Shown one piece after another: positions 12,301 to 23,756 of a stretch of 64,000 nucleotides of DNA; position 1 is the stretch's first letter, and each line of letters begins with the position of its first letter. The DNA is from Apus apus (taxonomy: Eukaryota; Chordata; Aves; Apodiformes; Apodidae), in contig NC_067283.1 of the NCBI RefSeq assembly GCF_020740795.1, positions 6,661,659 to 6,725,658 on the forward strand, written 5' to 3'. The notes beneath the pieces were generated by a model. It did not search any database, was not told where the DNA came from, and saw only the letters and a list, made by a program, of their open reading frames with translations. A program made the position numbers and the translations under genes.

Positions 12301-15300
12301 GTCAAATTTTGAACAAAATGAAAGAAGTGATTCCTTTTATGGATTTAAGAGGTAATTTAGACCCCAGGTCTTGAATCCTGTGTGGGGCCTCTTTAAGGTA
12401 TTTACTTTAACTGTCAGTTATAGAACAATGCCAGAGTATAGAGTGGAATCCATAATGGGCTCACAGGCTGAAGGTTCTGTGTGAAGTGTAGAAAGGATCT
12501 AACAACCCTTTTGTTTCATCTGAGAAAAATTGCAGGGCAGAAGCTTTTAATCTCAGCAAATTCCTGCCTAACTGTCTTTTGTTTACGTGAAAAGCATCTT
12601 TTCATTTTAAATCAGATGGAAGTGAAAACAAAATTGATAGTTTCATTATAAGCATTAAAGATGTGGGGAAAGGAAAATACTGAGCTGTATTTTTATTTAT
12701 TTTTTTCAGTTTTAGCAACTGTGCTTAGTTGTGGGGTTTTTATATTCTATGCCTGAGCTGATAAAACACTTGACATGCTTTATTGTGAAGTGTAAGTATT
12801 TTGTCTTCTGCAAAATACTGTTTATAATTCATGTAACTTCTGATATTATGTCAAAATTTTTTGGGTGAACAAGGGCTTTTTCTTACTGATCTTTTTAAAA
12901 TTTTCTCATGTTTCTCTCATAAAGGCCATTGTTGGTATGTCCAAAAACACCCCACACATGCAGTCTTTGTATGTAATTCTGATTTATTTGCTTGTTTGCT
13001 TTTATATTGTTTGTTTGCTTTTTTGTTTAAGGATGTACTTACTGACATAATCCCATGAGAGCAGATTTATTCTGTTGAGGGTGGTACTTAAAATTTAAAC
13101 TGCTTTTTCTTATCTTTCAGAGGAGAACTTGGATCCAGATTCTGTTCCATATCTAGATATAGCTAATCAGACTGGAAGGTCAATCGAGATTCCTCCTCAA
13201 GCTAAAAAAGTAGGTAAAAGTGTCTTTAAAAGCTACTAAAATGTCTTTTTAAAGCTTGATTTGTGAAGCATTTCAAATATGAGATTGAAATGCAGTCAGA
13301 CTTTTTTGGGATATAGCCCTGGGTCCAGTAGATGCTTGATGTTGAAATAAAATTGAAGTACAATTCTACAATTGGGAATTCTTCAGTCATCTAGAAACCA
13401 GCCTCGATTGCTGATCTAATTGCAGGTCTAATCTTGGTCCATATCTTATTTTTATGTTTTAAGATGAGCTTTGTTAGCACCTATTTTAAATATTGGGTGC
13501 CCTAGAACAACATGAAAATAACCTGTTAATTAGGCTTCAGTTTCAGTTGGAAACTCAGTAAGTCTCTCAAAATCAGATTCTTTTAAAATAGTGTCAATCC
13601 GTGGGTGCATGCATTGAATTACAGTGGGAGGGATATCCCTGGTGGTGGCTGCTGAAGCAGAGCAGTGATAGATGCTGTCTTTTGAGATTGCTGGATTTTC
13701 TGAAGTTAGATAAAAATCTTCACAAATCCTTGGATTTATGCTCAGAAACAAACAAAAAAAAATAGCACTGGAAGAAATGAGCAGGCCCCAGTGTGTGCTA
13801 ACTGCTGCTCTAGGTCTTTCCTGTGTTTCCTGCATTATCTGGAGTTGCTGGATAATGGGAATGACCACTGTCCCTTCCTGCAGTGCATGCTGTTCTGATG
13901 AAGTGCTGAAACCAGTCATACACCCAAAGAGTTAAAGCATCAGATGTTCAAGTGCACAAGATTTCAGCAGTACTGATCTTGGGTGAGAAGAAATATTGCA
14001 GGTTGTTTCTGTCCAGAAATATTATTTACATTTCCCTTTGTCCTACTGCAGGAATTAGCCACATTCAAAGCTTAATTTTGAGTTCTGAGGTTCAGCAGGA
14101 GGAGAGTCAGGTTAGGTTTTACAAGATAGTTGCAATAGCAAAGCAGAACAATTTCCATGCTGTTAGGAAGGTGCAGCACCCAAAAAAATGCTTCGTTTTT
14201 TTTCAGTCATCATTGAAAGTCTATCCAGAGTTGCATTCTTAAAAGAAACTTTTAAGTTTCTTTGGTGCAACATTTCATGTGTCAGTAACACTTGTTGCTT
14301 TTAATTAGGCACTATATAACATTAGCAGATGGGAGAAAAGTACAAAGTTATGTGAAATAGCACTGTTCTTATAGAACAGATACAATGGTGTTTTTCTAGG
14401 AAGAGCAAGGGCTCTAATGGATTACCTAGATATTTCTTCCTAGTTACAAAAGGGAGTTGGGGAGGTAAAAAAAAAAACTCTCAATCTGTTTTTCTAGGCA
14501 CTTGTGCTGGCAATGGGTTATCATGAGAAGGGCAGAGCATTAATGAAGAAGAAGGAATATGAAATAGCACTGCCATATTTGTTGGATGCTGATAAACACT
14601 TCTGGTAAGAACCTTTTGGAGTCCCTCTTTACTGTCAACCACATGCAGGAACAATATCAGCTCTGTCTGTGCATATAAATCAGGGTCTGTTTTGCCCAGG
14701 ATTACTTCACACCCTCTCTGCAGATGGGAAGCAGCAGACAAAGGCCCTGACTTGCAGTGACAGGTAGCTTTGTGTGCAACACCTGGTACAGATACTGCCA
14801 ATGGGCAACTTAATCTTTCCCATCAACATAAAAAGAAACTGTCAGTATTAATGTACTAGGCTATAAGTTGGATTAGCTTGAGAGACAGTTACAGATACTC
14901 TTGCAATTGCACCTGTGAAGTAAAAATTTCTTGAAAAACGTGGAGCAAATAGCTGAGGTCAGTAACCATACCAGGTTTTCTGCAGGTAAACTACTTTCCT
15001 CTCAGCAGTCAGAACTTAAAATTGCTCTTTTGAGATCCCCAAAAGTAATATTGTCCCCATCTGTTTCTCATCTGTACGCACATGCCAGAGAGACTGGCAC
15101 AGAACTCAGCATGTTCATGTGCTCTAAGGAAGGCAGTTTCTCTGTTCTCTCCAAGATTACTCAGGGTTTAATTCTGTTCTGCCTTTAAAGAGGCGCTATC
15201 TTAACTAGCAACAAAATGAGTTGTGACTACTGGAATTCTTTGAGATGCAGTGTTATGGTTAGTGTCCAGTGTATTAGTGAATGTGATAGGATATCAGTGC

Positions 15301-18300
15301 TTGGTTAAGGTTCCACTAACCTCAGTTTGCTACCTCAAATACGAAGCATGTGCCTTCTCAAACATGAATATGCACATTGTTTCATCAGTGCTATAAAGTA
15401 CATGGAAAAAATAAACCACCTCTCCCAAAAAAAAAACCCAAGTAATTGTTTTGTTTTCCAGTGAGTGTAGCACAGAACTGCTGAACACTGTTGATAATTA
15501 TGCAGTGCTGCAGCTGGACATAGTGTGGTGCTACTTCCGCCTGGAGCAGCTGGACTGCCTGGATGATGCAGAGAAGAAGCTCTCCACAGCACATAGATGC
15601 TTCCAGAGGTGCTATGGGGAGAACCATGAAAGGCTTATTGATATCAAAGTATGTTTGTTTTGATTTAGTTAGGGTGGGGGTTTTTCTACTTTTTTTCAGT
15701 TATTGTTCAAGTACTGCAAGACTGACTTCTAGCAGTTTTTTAGAAGTTTATAAAGCGTTCTGATGGCTCCTCAGCCTGTGATCTAGTGGTGTCATTGGCA
15801 GCATAGTGGAAGCATTGGGCCTGACACAGAGGTCGTGGCAAACATTCGTTTGTATGCACAGACATAATCAGGGGTTTAGAGGTGATACCTTGTCTGCATA
15901 TCAACTGTCATGTATTAGTGACTGCATTTTCTTTAAATGTGTGAAGTGTTCTATTGATAATGAATTGATGTTCTACCATATGCTTCTACCCATGTGCCCA
16001 CCCACCCCCTTGTTTAAACAATTCTTCAGGGAAGCTATGGTCGTGAGAAGGTTTTATTTCTACGCCTTTACCTCCTTCAAGGGATAGGACACTATCACAG
16101 TGGCAGAGAAAAGGAGGCTGCTGAGTATATTCAGAAGGTAAGACACCACTGGGTAAAGCTTCCCCATTGTTCACACTAGCTCCTGTGTCTGGGCTCTGTC
16201 TTGCACCTTCTCCCTATTCTTTTTATACTAAAAAAAAAAAAGAGACTTTTTTATTACTATTTGTACATTAGCAACAGTGTAAGTAGTATCACTTTGTTCT
16301 TTCTATATACAGGCATCTCGTTTGTATGAAGAGCTGTCCATAGATCCTGATAAAGTTGATCGCCTGTCGCTCCTGGGATTCTCTGAACAGGAAGCTCGCC
16401 TTGCCCTGCGAGCTTGCCATGGGGATGTGGAGCATGCTGCCAACCTCATCACCAACAGGAGGGAGGTATGGTGCAGTCCAAGTGTTGAATCAAGGATTGT
16501 GTTAGTTAAGCTATACATAAGGATCACCTTTTGTGTGACTAGTGCAACATGGGGGTAAATTAGGAACTTCTATTACCCTGTTTTGGCACCGTTAGTGTAA
16601 CTAACACTTCGACATCTGTTGCCACAAGTTTGAAACCAAAACTTAATCTAAGGGAAGATCTGCCCCAAAACAGGTGGGATTAGAGAGCCTAAGGCCAGTG
16701 GTTGTGCCACAAGGGCACACAGGAAGATTTTGCACCACTGTTTGCCAGTTAGCAGTGCTCCTTATGGGAACAAACCCACTGTGATTAAGCTGTCGCTCCT
16801 GGGCTTGGCTGGCCTGAAAGATGAGGCTGCACAATAAAGTGCTGCAGGGGTAACCATCAACTTACACCATATTATGCCTTTGGACTTGGAAGATCCAGGA
16901 GGGGAGAAGGATTTCATTTTTTTTTTACTGAAGTGAGGGAAGCTTTTGTGAAGACAGTGTTGTCCAGATCTCAAGTGCCTGAAGAAATGTTTGGTAAGCT
17001 AAGGTGGGTGGCACTTCTAGACTTCAGACAGTGAAATGTGGACAGAAAAGTCAAATGGCTGAGAGAGAGGCTGAACAGTACTCCTTGGCCCCATGCCCAG
17101 TTCCAACTGTGTGTCCTTGGCAAGTCCTGTCTGCAGGCCCATCTGCCAAGCAGGTTCTTCTCTTGCCACACAGGGCCCATCATAGCTGTGACAGCGTAAG
17201 ATCCCATCTGCGCAGCCTACAGAGCGGAAGTTCAGCAACGGTGCTGGCTCCTGGAGATGCAGCTTTGTTTAATAACGAGTCTCTGGCAGCACAGTCTGTA
17301 TTTAAAAAAAATAAAAAATAAATCCCTTTTCCTCAAGAGATTCAGACTCGGAGAAGTAAATGCAAGAGACCCTGTATAGACAGAAGGCTGAAGCATTCCC
17401 GTGCACAATGAGCTTTGTAACGGCTGCGTTCTTGCAGGAAAAGGCACAGATAAGGAGGGAGGAGAGAGCCAAAAGAAGGAAGAGACTGGAAGACATAAAC
17501 ACCTTGAAAAGTATGGGCTATTCAGAGAGAGCTGCTCAAGTAGCTCTTCAGAATACACAAGGAAACCTGGACCAAGCCTTTAAGGTAAGTGATTTTCAGG
17601 AGTAGAACTTGTAGTAGAGTAGAAAAAAAAACAACAAACTTGTTTGCTTTTTTTACTTATTGTGTAGCAGATTTTATTTTCTGTAGCCTATATTTCTTAG
17701 TTCATAGCTACCTTCTGTAAACTGCAATGACTGAACTTCCACTTCCTGACCCAATGAATCAGGTGTCATTTAAGTTGCCTGAGGTTTGCTTATATCAATT
17801 ATTGGGCTAAATACATATTGATGCAGAGGACTATTATATTTCTGTTGCTCTGTTCTGATCTCTCTCTGTTTTATTGTAGTTTATCCTTGACAATCCAGAG
17901 TTATTGCTGGAAGATGATTATGATGATCCTGCGGCCATGGACCAGTTTCAAGTTTCCCAAGAAAGTATTGATCAAGTAAGTTAGACCTTTTGCTTTCTTA
18001 GGAGTTGGGTGTCTTGTTTCTGAATTACGCCTTCAAACACACCAGGTCTTCCTTAAGCAAAGCTGTACAAATTGTCCTTGATAAATGTCCCACTTCCACT
18101 GTCTGGCATCTGTTCTTCATGGTGAAGTCACACTTAGGCTAAAATGTAATAGCATAGGCAAGAAAAGTGTAATGTCTAGAAAAAGCAAACAGCACGTCTG
18201 TCCTCCTGATACACTGGAGTGCTTTGAAGTTTCATTTTGAAAAACAGAAAAATAATTGGTCTGATAGTAAACAAGAGGCTCTTGGTTCTGCTCAACATCC

Positions 18301-19667
18301 CCAGTCCTTTAATAGGTCACCTCCCTTTTGTTAACTGTTCCAGTAAACCAGAGTCAGTGTCCTGGAATTCCTGGCATGCAGCACGTTTTCAACAGGGATG
18401 ATTGTCAGATGCAGAGGCAGATTCCTGTCAGACCCTGGTGCTGGATGAGCTTAGATTTCTCCAGATTTATTTATTTATTTATTTTCCCCCTCTCCTGTAG
18501 CTGATGTATATGGGTTTCAGTCGTGAGTCAGCAGAGCAAGCTTTAAAGGTCTTTAAAGGCAACATCCACTTAGCTTCCCAAACCCTTGCTCATTATGGGG
18601 GAGTTCTTCCTGCTTCACTGCAGCTTTCTTCAGAAGGGTCCAGTCCATCAGAAGGGTCCAGTCCCTCAGAAGAATCAGCTTCATCAAAAGATTCACCTAC
18701 AGAATCTGCAGGTATGTGTGGCACACAGCAGGCAGAGAAAAGGGGAAAGGCTCTTCTGGCTCTTGTACAGAGGGATTCAAGGGTGGTAGAGGGCCTTGAG
18801 TAATGCCCCACACTGCTGTTATGAGTAATGTAGTTACAGGCAAGGTGTCCATTACTCCAGATAAGCTGTAGCCCCAGCAGTCAGTGACAGCCACAGATGT
18901 GTGTCTCAGTCTTCATTTCCCCAGTGGGGAACACAGGACCCTCTCTAGCCCACAAGCAATTCCAGCTTCTTCCTTGTAATTATACTCACACACACCAGTT
19001 CTCTTTAAAAGCAAACCAACCTCTCCCTGCCTGTACTCTTTCTCAGGCCAAGTACTAAGTTGCTGGAGTGTGTTCCCTGGACCTGCTTCTGATAATGATG
19101 ATTTTTTGGCTTGCTAATACCTGGGTTCTGACTGCTAGGAAGTTTCTTCCAAATCTGTGCTGGACAGTCAGCTGATCTGACCACATGCTCCTTCCTTCTG
19201 CCCCTTATGTGGCAGAGCTGTAACTGATACTCAGCATTTAGCAGAGGGGAAATGTGCACATACTGTCTCTTCTGTTCTTTGTCAGAGCTGTGGTTATCCC
19301 TGTTGTACAACTAAGGGCTTTCCTACAGCTTTAAATAATAGGAAAATTAAATAATAGGGAAAAAAAGCCATCCTGACATATCCTTTGCAGGCCTATTTTA
19401 ACTGAGGTAGTTTTACAGTACCAGACTGGCAGAGCAGTCATGGTAGTGAAAGAGGAAAAGTACCAACTTCTTTGGATTCACTGCTGTGTTTCTTTGTTGG
19501 AAGGTTCTTCCAGCTTACCAACAGATGAAGACATGGAGACTGATGCAGTCAATGAAATCCTAGAGGATATTCCTGAACACGAAGAGGATTATCTGGATTT
19601 AACACTGGAGGAAGAGGAACAGATAATTCATGAATACTTATCCTATATACAAGTACCACAGCATTAA
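6200..19667 (+). CDS. NUB1: NUB1, NEDD8/FAT10-binding proteasome adaptor (14 coding exons)
   Basis: The coding exons are 6200-6316, 6403-6564, 9063-9121, 9707-9777, 10318-10500, 13121-13209, 14498-14604, 15462-15648, 16030-16137, 16313-16465, 17438-17584, 17880-17975, 18501-18711 and 19504-19667. They join in frame, all with GT-AG borders, to give 617 residues; human NUB1 is about 615. From the N-terminus the protein has a conserved MAQKKYL start, a ubiquitin-like region (about 97-160), a charged helical stretch (about 155-200), a conserved helical middle (about 215-370), UBA1 (about 374-411), a basic nuclear-localisation-like cluster (AKRRKR, 423-428), UBA2 (about 431-466), UBA3 (about 489-530), a Ser/Pro-rich linker and an acidic C-terminus. 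Three UBA domains correspond to the long form, NUB1L. In known family members the protein binds NEDD8 and FAT10 and delivers them or their conjugates to the 26S proteasome. Identity rests on remembered human protein similarity across every exon. Confidence 0.97.
6403..6564 (+). CDS. NUB1: NUB1 coding exon 3 (residues 40-93)
   Basis: A TTTTCTTAG acceptor and a GTAAGT donor bound 54 whole codons. The block [17 protein letters not shown] is nearly identical to human NUB1. The intron before it is only 86 bases. Confidence 0.95.
6565..9062 (+). other. NUB1: NUB1 intron 3
   Basis: The intron carries one plus-strand CR1 copy (about 6.84-7.32 kb). The rest is unique sequence with no recognisable exon. 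Confidence 0.8.
6840..7318 (+). mobile_element. CR1 3' fragment in NUB1 intron 3
   Basis: It starts with the CACCTGGAGTGCTGTGTACA block, runs through a GAAGGACATGGAACTGTTGG block, and ends in GATCTTTAAGGTCCCTTC with a TTCTATGATG tail. It is 5'-truncated and in the same orientation as NUB1. Confidence 0.93.
9063..9121 (+). CDS. NUB1: NUB1 coding exon 4 (residues 94-113)
   Basis: This 59-base exon encodes [19 protein letters not shown], the first strand and helix of the ubiquitin-like region. The donor is CA|GTAAGT, leaving a split Gln codon completed by the next exon. Confidence 0.93.
9707..9777 (+). CDS. NUB1: NUB1 coding exon 5 (residues 113-137)
   Basis: A TTTCACAG acceptor and a G|GTATGT donor bound a 71-base exon. 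It encodes the middle of the ubiquitin-like fold ([18 protein letters not shown]), matching the human ENYIKIVINKKQLQLG segment. Confidence 0.94.
10318..10500 (+). CDS. NUB1: NUB1 coding exon 6 (residues 137-198)
   Basis: The exon completes the ubiquitin-like region ([19 protein letters not shown]) and continues into a strongly charged, Glu/Lys-rich helical stretch ending [11 protein letters not shown]. The donor is G|GTAAGG. Confidence 0.95.
10501..13120 (+). other. NUB1: NUB1 intron 6
   Basis: The intron holds an internally deleted CR1 (about 10.74-11.80 kb). The remaining 1.3 kb is AT-rich unique sequence. Confidence 0.8.
10735..11797 (+). mobile_element. CR1 with broken reverse-transcriptase ORF in NUB1 intron 6
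   Basis: The part before the RT domain is read in pieces at 10.74-10.95 kb. An open stretch at 11128-11430 gives RT signatures ([37 protein letters not shown]). After about 11.47 kb the sequence jumps to the CR1 3' end, so the catalytic half of RT is deleted. It ends with a TTCTATGATTCTATG tail. The copy is inactive. Confidence 0.92.
13121..13209 (+). CDS. NUB1: NUB1 coding exon 7 (residues 198-227)
   Basis: The exon encodes [18 protein letters not shown], which is almost invariant against human. The donor is AAA|GTAGGT at 13210. A second GT at 13214 would break the phase with the next exon, so the first was chosen. Confidence 0.94.
13210..14497 (+). other. NUB1: NUB1 intron 7
   Basis: Unique sequence. 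A 129-codon open frame on the minus strand (13919-13530) has no recognisable domain and is taken as chance. Confidence 0.7.
14498..14604 (+). CDS. NUB1: NUB1 coding exon 8 (residues 228-263)
   Basis: A TTTTTCTAG acceptor is followed by codons for [20 protein letters not shown] and then [12 protein letters not shown]. It leaves two bases of a Cys codon before GTAAGA. Confidence 0.95.
14605..15461 (+). other. NUB1: NUB1 intron 8
   Basis: Unique intronic sequence. I see no repeat or RNA gene in it. Confidence 0.7.
15462..15648 (+). CDS. NUB1: NUB1 coding exon 9 (residues 263-325)
   Basis: The exon encodes [20 protein letters not shown] followed by a CLDDAEKKL helix, one of the most conserved blocks of the family. 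It has a Cys-rich start (CECS). The donor is AAA|GTATGT. Confidence 0.96.
16030..16137 (+). CDS. NUB1: NUB1 coding exon 10 (residues 326-361)
   Basis: Thirty-six whole codons encode [20 protein letters not shown] and end EAAEYIQK, a helical-repeat-like segment matching human. The acceptor is TTCTTCAG and the donor GTAAGA. Confidence 0.95.
16313..16465 (+). CDS. NUB1: NUB1 coding exon 11 (UBA1, residues 362-412)
   Basis: The exon carries the whole first UBA domain: a Val-Asp-Arg-Leu start, the LLGF loop (the hydrophobic MGF/Y-like signature), the EARLALRAC helix and [10 protein letters not shown]. Confidence 0.96.
16466..17437 (+). other. NUB1: NUB1 intron 11
   Basis: Unique intronic sequence. 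Nothing is recognised besides short A- and T-runs. Confidence 0.7.
17438..17584 (+). CDS. NUB1: NUB1 coding exon 12 (basic cluster and UBA2, residues 413-461)
   Basis: A very basic helix ([14 protein letters not shown]) resembling the nuclear-localisation signal of human NUB1 is followed by UBA2, with its [13 protein letters not shown] loop and helix and GNLDQAFK end. The UBA2 exon is retained, as in NUB1L. Confidence 0.95.
17880..17975 (+). CDS. NUB1: NUB1 coding exon 13 (residues 462-493)
   Basis: Thirty-two codons give the end of UBA2 ([11 protein letters not shown]), an acidic linker (DDYDD) and the start of UBA3 (SQESIDQ). The acidic linker is unlike the human linker at this place, but the flanks align. 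Confidence 0.92.
17976..18500 (+). other. NUB1: NUB1 intron 13
   Basis: Unique intronic sequence with a (TTTA)n run and a long pyrimidine tract just before the exon 14 acceptor. Confidence 0.7.
18501..18711 (+). CDS. NUB1: NUB1 coding exon 14 (UBA3 and Ser/Pro linker, residues 494-564)
   Basis: UBA3 begins [20 protein letters not shown] and ends in [11 protein letters not shown] Ser/Pro/Glu-rich linker with two tandem SEGSSP units follows. The acceptor is CTCCTGTAG and the donor G|GTATGT. Confidence 0.95.
18712..19503 (+). other. NUB1: NUB1 intron 14
   Basis: Unique intronic sequence. The acceptor (TTTGTTGGAAG) has a weak pyrimidine tract, but the coding phase and protein match place the exon firmly. 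Confidence 0.7.
19504..19667 (+). CDS. NUB1: NUB1 terminal coding exon 15 (residues 564-617)
   Basis: The exon encodes [20 protein letters not shown] and the acidic tail to SYIQVPQH, then TAA at 19665-19667. The acidic block is nearly identical to human, but the last residues differ (human has a longer basic end). Confidence 0.95.
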
Positions 19668-20180
19668 ATCTCATTACATCTACTTCAGTTATATGTATTT
19701 ACCTTGACAAATTGAGTTTGGATTATAAATGCACCTTCAGCTTATCTCTTACTAAATGCCTTGAATTCAGTTAAACTATAGGTTGCTCACTTAATTCCTG
19801 CTTATTTATAAATCTGCTTAAAGCCTACATTTGTGATACGTTGTAATTTATTGTCATAGCAGAAAAATAGAAACATTTATTTTCAGAAGAAAATTTAATA
19901 GAACTAAACTATATTTTTATTGTGAAATAAGTTAATTCACTTAGTATTCAAGTAAAGAAGCATTTCTATACCATTTTAAAATAACAGCCTTAAAAAGTGA
20001 GTTGGTAAATCAGAAACCTAGCTCATGAGGTTATAGAGGGTATCAACTTACAGACTTTTCTTCTGAAAGATTTCTAGGAGACATTTATGTATCTGTTGTG
20101 CATGGATTTATACAGTGTTCTGCTTGTCACTTCATGCGGGTGTTAGACAGGCAATAAAGGTAACTGTGTGCTGCTTCTGC
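19668..20180 (+). terminator. NUB1: NUB1 3' UTR and poly(A) signal
   Basis: An AATAAA hexamer lies at 20153-20158, about 490 bases after the stop codon, in AT-rich DNA followed by T/G-rich sequence. It is the first well-placed signal, and cleavage is expected about 15-25 bases later. The exact end is inferred. Confidence 0.65.
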
Positions 20181-22394
20181 TGCTAGTTAGGAGTCTTCTA
20201 TGCTTTTTTGGTTTTAAAAACCAGTAGGAATTACCTGGCAGGGCCGTGTCCTGTCAGAACTCAGTGACCCGTGTAGTGGTACTTCATTTTATAACTAAAT
20301 AACCAGTTTCTCCAGGCAGCACCTCTTAAACCTCTTCAAGGTTTGTACCCTAAGAGACTGATGGATTTCATGGGAACTACACCATTTTCTTTAGTCAGTG
20401 CCTGAACCAAGTTTTGTTCAACAGCTATCTCAGTAGCTCTACCCAGCTTCAGCACTCCAGAGAAATGTTTGAGGGGTTTATGTGTGTTTTATAACATCCC
20501 GTTTTCTGGTAAGTATGTCTTTCCACTGGGAATGGAAACCCCCCTGCTTGTTGGCTTAAGAACGGTTTATTTGCTTTCCATAACTCCAGTCTCACGGCAG
20601 AGGGAGCTCACGGCGTGTCTGCTCCAGCAGGGGCTGGAGCTGGTGGAACAGCAGGGCCTGACAGTAGCTGCTGGAAAATGAAGATTCCGGCTGGTGACAA
20701 TTTATTCTTACCTGGCACTTTTCAGTGGGGAAATGAGGGCTTGAACTCTTGCTAGGGCGAGCATGATACTGGAGGAAGCAGAGCTTTGGCCTGCAAAACA
20801 ACTGCTCAGTTCCAGTGGATGGACTTTACTAAGCTCCAGTTGTGGATTTTTTCCCCCCTGGCTACCTTAGCCAAGGACAGCAAAAGCAGGGAGTGATTAT
20901 GCTGTTAAGGACTTACTGTATTTCATACTTCTGCATCAAGGCAAGTGCTATAAAAATTGAGTAGTGCTGTATCTCCTCCCAGAAGGTTGAAGCATTTCTA
21001 AAGCCACAAATATGAACTTCTGAGGAAAAAAAACAGCCCCAGCAACCACTAGATGCTGTTTCCCTATAAGACAGCACTGAGGAACCACTGGACAAAAGGA
21101 AGTGCAAAACCAGCAGCTACCAAATAATTGAAAATGAGAAAAACATACAGAGGGTTGCATGTAGTTTTCACAAGAAGTAGGTAGGAAAGCACAAACGTTC
21201 CTTCTTTCAGCCAGAGGGGGTTCCCAAAGCTAGTGGCATTCTGGCATTGCCTTATGCTGGCCCCAAGGCAGCATTGGGCTGCACAGGCAGTATTTCTCCT
21301 CTTTGAAGTGGCTTCCATAGCAAACTGGCAGTGGCAACTTAAGAAGTGAACGTTTGTCCTTGGGGAATTTAAAATTAGCATCATAACATGCAGTGCTTGT
21401 CAGGGAAGCCATTCCTCAGTGATGTCATTCTGCCAGCACTGCCTCCCCCCCCACTAGCTCTGCCTGCAGTTTTAAGTGATCAGCAGGGCAGAAGTCATTG
21501 TCTAAAAGTTTTAAGTTAATTCTGACCATGTATTTGGAGACATTGTGACATGTTTAGCAAGGGGCAGAAATGGTAATGACTCATTAATTCCATTCTTTGA
21601 GATCTATGTGTATTACATCCATTTGCTAATTCTGTGTGCAGCTGCTGTATGGGCCAGATAAGCTCCCATGTCTGACATACTGTGTGCAAAGTTTTAAACA
21701 AAAGGTATAGCACAGACCATCTGTGCAACTCCATCCTTCTCTGCTAAAGGCCTCCTACTTAGCAGTGACCTCATATGCAAAACACAAGTAAAATTAGCAG
21801 CACAGCAAGCCATCACCCCAGCAACCACCAGCCACTATCTCATAAACATTTCCCACAGGGCCAGTACTGAGCTACAACAAAAGGACCAAGAGGCTTACAG
21901 TGGCATTAAGTCTACACTATGCAGATGACCTTCCAAATTAGTCTCTGGTGGTAGGCATTTAACATCATTAAAATGCTGTTTCCTACTAGATGCAGAAACC
22001 TGCCATGTATGAGCTAACAAAGCTGCTCAGCTGGAGGGGCAGGCAGGGTACACAACAGCAATGACAGACACCACCCCGTGACACTGCTGCAGTCTCAGGG
22101 TAGGGGTCCTTGGTGCCACCACAGCACATGCTGAGCCAGCATCATCAGGCTTTGGTTTCTGGTTGGTGTGACTTGGGAAACTGAGCTGTGGCAGGCTAGG
22201 GCCTGGGAGGAGGCAGGACAGCTCCACAGCATGCCTGACTCCAAGCCCCAGCAGTGAGGGAGAGGCAAGAAACGTTTCCAGAAATGCATGTTCGTTGTTG
22301 TTTTTTTTTTCATATTCCATCCATTCTTAACTGCTGTGTAACTGCAGCCAGCCAGATTCCTTCTAAATGAGAAGAAAATAAAAACTAGACAGTT
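20181..22394. other. Spacer between the convergent NUB1 and WDR86 ends
   Basis: About 2.2 kb between the two presumed poly(A) sites. No exon, repeat family or RNA gene is recognised. Confidence 0.55.
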
Positions 22395-23756
22395 GGCTGT
22401 AGATGCCACATGTTTATTAGTCCATTCTATAAAAGGATTACAGCATTTTTATCTTGCTGTAGTACAGAATAAATAAAGCCATAAAAATAAAAACATGTGG
22501 TTAGATAATTTTGTACTAGTTCTACAAAGAGTTATATCTGCAAGTAGAAAAATATAAGAACCCTAGTTTATTCATGGCTCAGTGGTTATCAGAGAGGGAT
22601 GAACCTGGAAAAAGACTGGGAGAACTCCTCTTGAGTTTGACTGTCTATTCAATGCTGTAACAACCTAGCAAAACAAGACCAGGCAGAGCCTTGCTCGGAG
22701 AAAAGACGAAATCTAGAGCACTCAATAAATCTTCCTGTTTCACACTCCTCTCCCCTGAAAACAAACAAACAAACAAACAAACAAAAAAACCCCACAATTT
22801 GACATTCCCAGTGGGTATAAAGAAAACCTTTGCCCCACAGGGACAGTCAAGCAGTGGACCAGGCTGCCCAGAGAGGAGGTAGAGCCACCACCACAGAATG
22901 GTGCCTAGGGAACACCTTCCAACTCCTGCCATGCCAAGAGGAGGCCCTTCAGAGGAGCCCATCAGGAGCTTCCCACCTGCAGAACCTTGGTAGCTGGGCA
23001 TACACACAGGAGACACGTGTGAGGCCATTGATGCTTCCTTTTCTGAAGTGCAGGATCATAAAAGGCTAAAAGAAGAACCCGCTAGGTTGGTGGGAGGAAG
23101 ACAACTGCTGTGCCTTGGCAAACAGCTGACCTTGGTACAGAAAATCTGAGGTTTGGATTGTTCTCCAGCTTATGGGTTGGTTTAGTTTTTTTGTTAAATT
23201 AATTTCTGTCCTACTACTCCCAGCTTCCCAGAGGGGTGTCCAGTCTGCTGTAGACTCTTTCTGCTGAGCCACACCATTCTGCATTGGTTGGTCTGATCAG
23301 CAAAAAACTGACCCAAAGGTCAGCTGTGAAAACTGAATTTGTAGTCATACTGCAGGGCACCTTTCATGGGATCAAAGAAAGGAGATGTGAGCAGACAACA
23401 GGAACAGGTGAGAATGTTTCTCATTAGATACTAGGCAGTCAGAAATGTGCAACACCTCTGTGCCAGCAGGAACTGAAAACAAGCAGTTGTAAGTACAGTT
23501 CCTAATTACACAGAGGTGCATCACCTGAACCACCCTGCAGTCCCTCCTGACCCCAGTACTCCTCAGCTGGGAGTGCTCTGCAGCAGCAGTATCTTGACTT
23601 GAGTCCATCTGACAGTCACAAAGAATCCTGGCTCCTGAAAACAAGGTTCAAGCAAAGCCATTTCCCATCTCTTTCCAAGTTCTGTTTTACATGGGCACAG
23701 TGGTGTAGAAAACAAGGTTCAGCTTTGGTCACTGATGGGAAGTCTGTCCTAGACAG
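22395..23756 (-). terminator. WDR86: Probable WDR86 3' UTR and poly(A) signals
   Basis: On the minus strand, AATAAA occurs at 22572-22567 and 22418-22413, downstream of the stop codon, with AT-rich flanks. Either could end the message; the distal one would make a 3' UTR of about 1.36 kb. The stretch also holds an (AAAC)n microsatellite. The extent is inferred. Confidence 0.4.
22758..22789. repeat. (AAAC)n microsatellite
   Basis: About six to seven AAAC units end in an A-run. It lies in the presumed WDR86 3' UTR. Confidence 0.9.

Noticed and set aside
13530-13919. 129-codon minus-strand frame in NUB1 intron 7
   Set aside because: No recognisable family, no promoter or splice structure. Its length is within chance for this much DNA.
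22840-22900. CR1-like phrase (GTGGACCAGGCTGCCCAGAG) in the WDR86 3' flank
   Set aside because: It resembles the CR1 3' region over only about 60 bases with no tail block, so it is too short to call without a library search.
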